A DNA stretch of 64,000 nucleotides. Source: Lactococcus termiticola (GTDB lineage: Bacteria; Bacillota; Bacilli; Lactobacillales; Streptococcaceae). The stretch lies in assembly GCF_003116835.1 (NCBI RefSeq), contig NZ_BFFO01000004.1, forward strand, positions 117,960-181,959, read 5' to 3'. Position numbers and translations under genes: made by a program. Positions 63,101 through 64,000 of this stretch are shown in pieces. Each line of letters opens with the position of its first letter. The stretch's first letter is position 1. The notes beneath the pieces were generated by a model. That model saw nothing but the letters and a program-made list of their open reading frames with translations, did not search any database and had not been told where the DNA came from.

Positions 63101-64000
63101 TGCGAGCTTGAGTCAGAGCAGTAGTAGCAGTCTTTCAGACAGTGAGTCCGTCTCGGAGAGTATCTCTGTATCAGCTTCTGGATCAAGTAGTAGGAGTCTC
63201 AGCGATAGTCAGAGCCTCTCTGGCAGTCTGTCGCATTCTGAAAGTCTATCGGCATCTGAATCAACGAGTGCAAGCTTATCCTTGAGTGAAAGTTTGAGCG
63301 AGAGTGAGCTTACAAGTACGAGCCTATCAGAGAGTGAGTCAAGCTCAGCGAGTACAGCGATTTCAGAGTCTATCAGGTCTTCTCTTTCGATGAGTACGAG
63401 CTTGTCAACGAGTGAAAGTCAAAGTGAAAGTAGGAGTGCTTCTAGCTCAGCTAGTGTTTCACTATCAGCTTCGATTTCAGCCTCTACTTCATTGAGCAGT
63501 TCAGTTTCTGGATCCAGCTCAGCCTCACTTTCACTGAGCGGAAGCTTGTCTTCAAGTGAAAGCATGAGTCAGAGCCTGAGCAGTAGCATGTCGCAGAGTG
63601 GATCGTCCTCAGCCTCTGCATCCCTCTCGGGTTCTCTGAGTACTTCATCAAGCCAGAGTAGCGCAGGCTCTCTGTCTAGCTCCCTCTCGATTTCACTTAG
63701 TGGAAGTCAGTCAATGAGTCAAAGTTTGAGTGAGGCTCACAGTCAAAGTCTGAGCAGCAGCCTTTCCCAAAGCGAAGTAACCTCAAAATCTCTAGCAGAA
63801 TCACAGAGCCTCTCCGGTTCTCTGAGCACTTCATTAAGCCAGAGTAGTGCAGGCTCTCTGTCTAGCTCCCTCTCGATTTCACTTAGTGGAAGTCAGTCAA
63901 TGAGTCAAAGTTTGAGTGAGGCTCACAGTCAAAGTCTGAGCAGCAGCCTTTCCCAAAGCGAAGTAACCTCAAAATCTCTAGCAGAATCACAGAGCCTCTC
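60153..64000 (+). CDS. Serine-rich repeat surface adhesin, 3' end beyond window
   Basis: An open frame of 1282 codons starts at an ATG at 60153, with AAAGGA about 10 bases before it, and runs past the window end. The N-terminus [20 protein letters not shown] is a long signal close to KxYKxGKxW, the mark of serine-rich repeat glycoproteins exported by the accessory Sec system; here Gly is replaced by Lys. Residues about 50-590 are a Ser/Thr/Asn/Gly-rich, beta-type binding region. From residue about 593 the protein is almost wholly Ser alternating with Leu, Ala, Glu, Gln, Ile and Val. Such repeats are usually O-glycosylated. A C-terminal LPxTG anchor would be expected beyond the window. Confidence 0.92.
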   Translation, partial: MPHTKRKKLQLTPEHKIHYRTYKSKKRWMYALLGGGTSALGVAATEVAFELAQSTTIPAFADTAGVGVISAGSQWDTGNHTLDATSWNSSQWTSQGGSTYSWSGSTYTFGVNGGSTQNYTKLNTPLDMTQAVSISGTMQANNASAANNRLGDILGVLLTPTSTTDTQLANATPNHDYIGVDGLGTDSYFVGNWYSMTVDNGFLGLGSGYDSGNVIAQGSSSNDTAPTSVVTSGATNATDAATSFSFSWTPTSVGDTTTTGTLSFTSYGQTVTKTVTIPNQMKLAFDAGNATYYSEMSVSVSNFSAAQPSQTTSVTYTNSATGQTLPAWTSSSIVANVGDTLNIGAPGSSPGSASGSYTYVAPDAPTGYSFASSSPASLVVAQDASSNVLNIQYSPDAQQANLTYSYAEGSTGPAIAMTSLNGATDGKIDGLTANIPAGYTAQYKAPNGQLYDSLADAIASDSGTVVGGNVSGTFGAHSNTADPDVYEADTNDFEVVLTATSQSASLVVTGVPDNVTTAGVANGTTNSSGLTGSDYSFSAQAPATITDSSGQVWNLVLTDPSGNVTGSSASPSTVTPESTYDATTGNSWSAHYVLSDTSSLSTSSSLSESMSESLSEVSSASVSESESSSASLNQSRSISGSASLSVSLSESASSSLSTQESLSVSSSISASISGSSSLSSSLSQSELTSQSNSISSSISMSESLESSTSLSIVVSASSSESSSLSISTSLSTSISQSGSQSLSISDSLANSTSISLSSSLSISESMSQHESLSESASLSASDSMRLSTSSSISASISTSNSQSNSSSASLSASLSASESQSTEVSKSNSVSEYLSLSESINDSISESSSLSRSSSSSMSVSASISDSHSVSEHTSASISASLSSSESASTRDSESKSASLSTSSSLSRSASLSISASLSSSESASNSASLSMSMSLSSSESLSESLSVSSSESEASSESSSVSSSLSSSISLSGSESQSESQSASLSQSSSSSLSDSESVSESISVSASGSSSRSLSDSQSLSGSLSHSESLSASESTSASLSLSESLSESELTSTSLSESESSSASTAISESIRSSLSMSTSLSTSESQSESRSASSSASVSLSASISASTSLSSSVSGSSSASLSLSGSLSSSESMSQSLSSSMSQSGSSSASASLSGSLSTSSSQSSAGSLSSSLSISLSGSQSMSQSLSEAHSQSLSSSLSQSEVTSKSLAESQSLSGSLSTSLSQSSAGSLSSSLSISLSGSQSMSQSLSEAHSQSLSSSLSQSEVTSKSLAESQSL
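63628..64000 (+). repeat. 186-base tandem repeat inside the adhesin gene
   Basis: The segment beginning GGTTCTCTGAGTACTTC near 63630 recurs 186 bases later (62 codons). The two copies differ at a few bases near the start and then appear identical to the window end. This implies recent duplication or gene conversion, and further copies may follow outside the window. Confidence 0.85.

Overview
The window looks like chromosome from a low-GC Gram-positive lactic acid bacterium of the family Streptococcaceae, most likely Lactococcus or a close relative. The main reasons are the order of an amino-acid ABC transporter, a DUF4059-type small protein and trxB; the glgC-glgD-glgA-glgP-pullulanase glycogen operon; CcpA-type cre sites; DUF5648-type surface repeats; and a serine-rich repeat adhesin with a long KxYKxGK-like signal. 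No rRNA, tRNA or CRISPR array is visible. The species call is inference.

Positions 1-18000 are a molybdenum and nitrate-respiration region. On the minus strand lie a molybdate-binding protein (modA), a small unknown gene, moaB and a MoeB/ThiF-type adenylyltransferase. On the plus strand is a complete respiratory nitrate reductase, narG-narH-narJ-narI, with narG separated from narHJI by about 630 bases of structured repeats. A frameshifted ParA-like ATPase gene follows, then divergent mobA and mobB, apbE, two NAD(P)H-dependent FMN-reductase-like genes, an AHSA1-like gene and a nitrate/nitrite transporter (narK). The second FMN reductase has a PAS-like domain and a tail carrying two copies of DATTGAS. 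This matches the motif modified by ApbE, whose gene is two genes upstream, so I read the pair as a flavinylated cytosolic redox protein and its modifying enzyme.

Positions 18000-47750 are mostly housekeeping and amino-acid metabolism: a uracil-DNA glycosylase, a MazG-like protein and thiN; alanine dehydrogenase and threonine deaminase; kbl-tdh; an amino-acid permease; uvrA; the serCAB serine pathway; an amino-acid ABC transporter; trxB; two divergent DUF5648 secreted proteins, one of them out of frame at a run of seven G; secG-rnr; and enolase. Three cre-like sites precede ald, kbl and the permease, which suggests carbon-catabolite control of amino-acid breakdown.

Positions 47750-60000 hold a second molybdoenzyme (FdhF/YdeP family) with a MobB-like P-loop partner, then the glycogen operon without a glgB in view. 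From 60153 to the right edge runs a serine-rich repeat adhesin of at least 1282 residues that is cut by the window end.

Two families of structured intergenic repeats stand out. One is a roughly 170-250 base element with 20-base terminal inverted repeats (3 copies). The other is a roughly 140-base cloverleaf with perfect or nearly perfect outer stems that differ in sequence from copy to copy (5 copies at 3 loci). In both, stem sequences change while pairing is kept, so the structure itself seems to be conserved.
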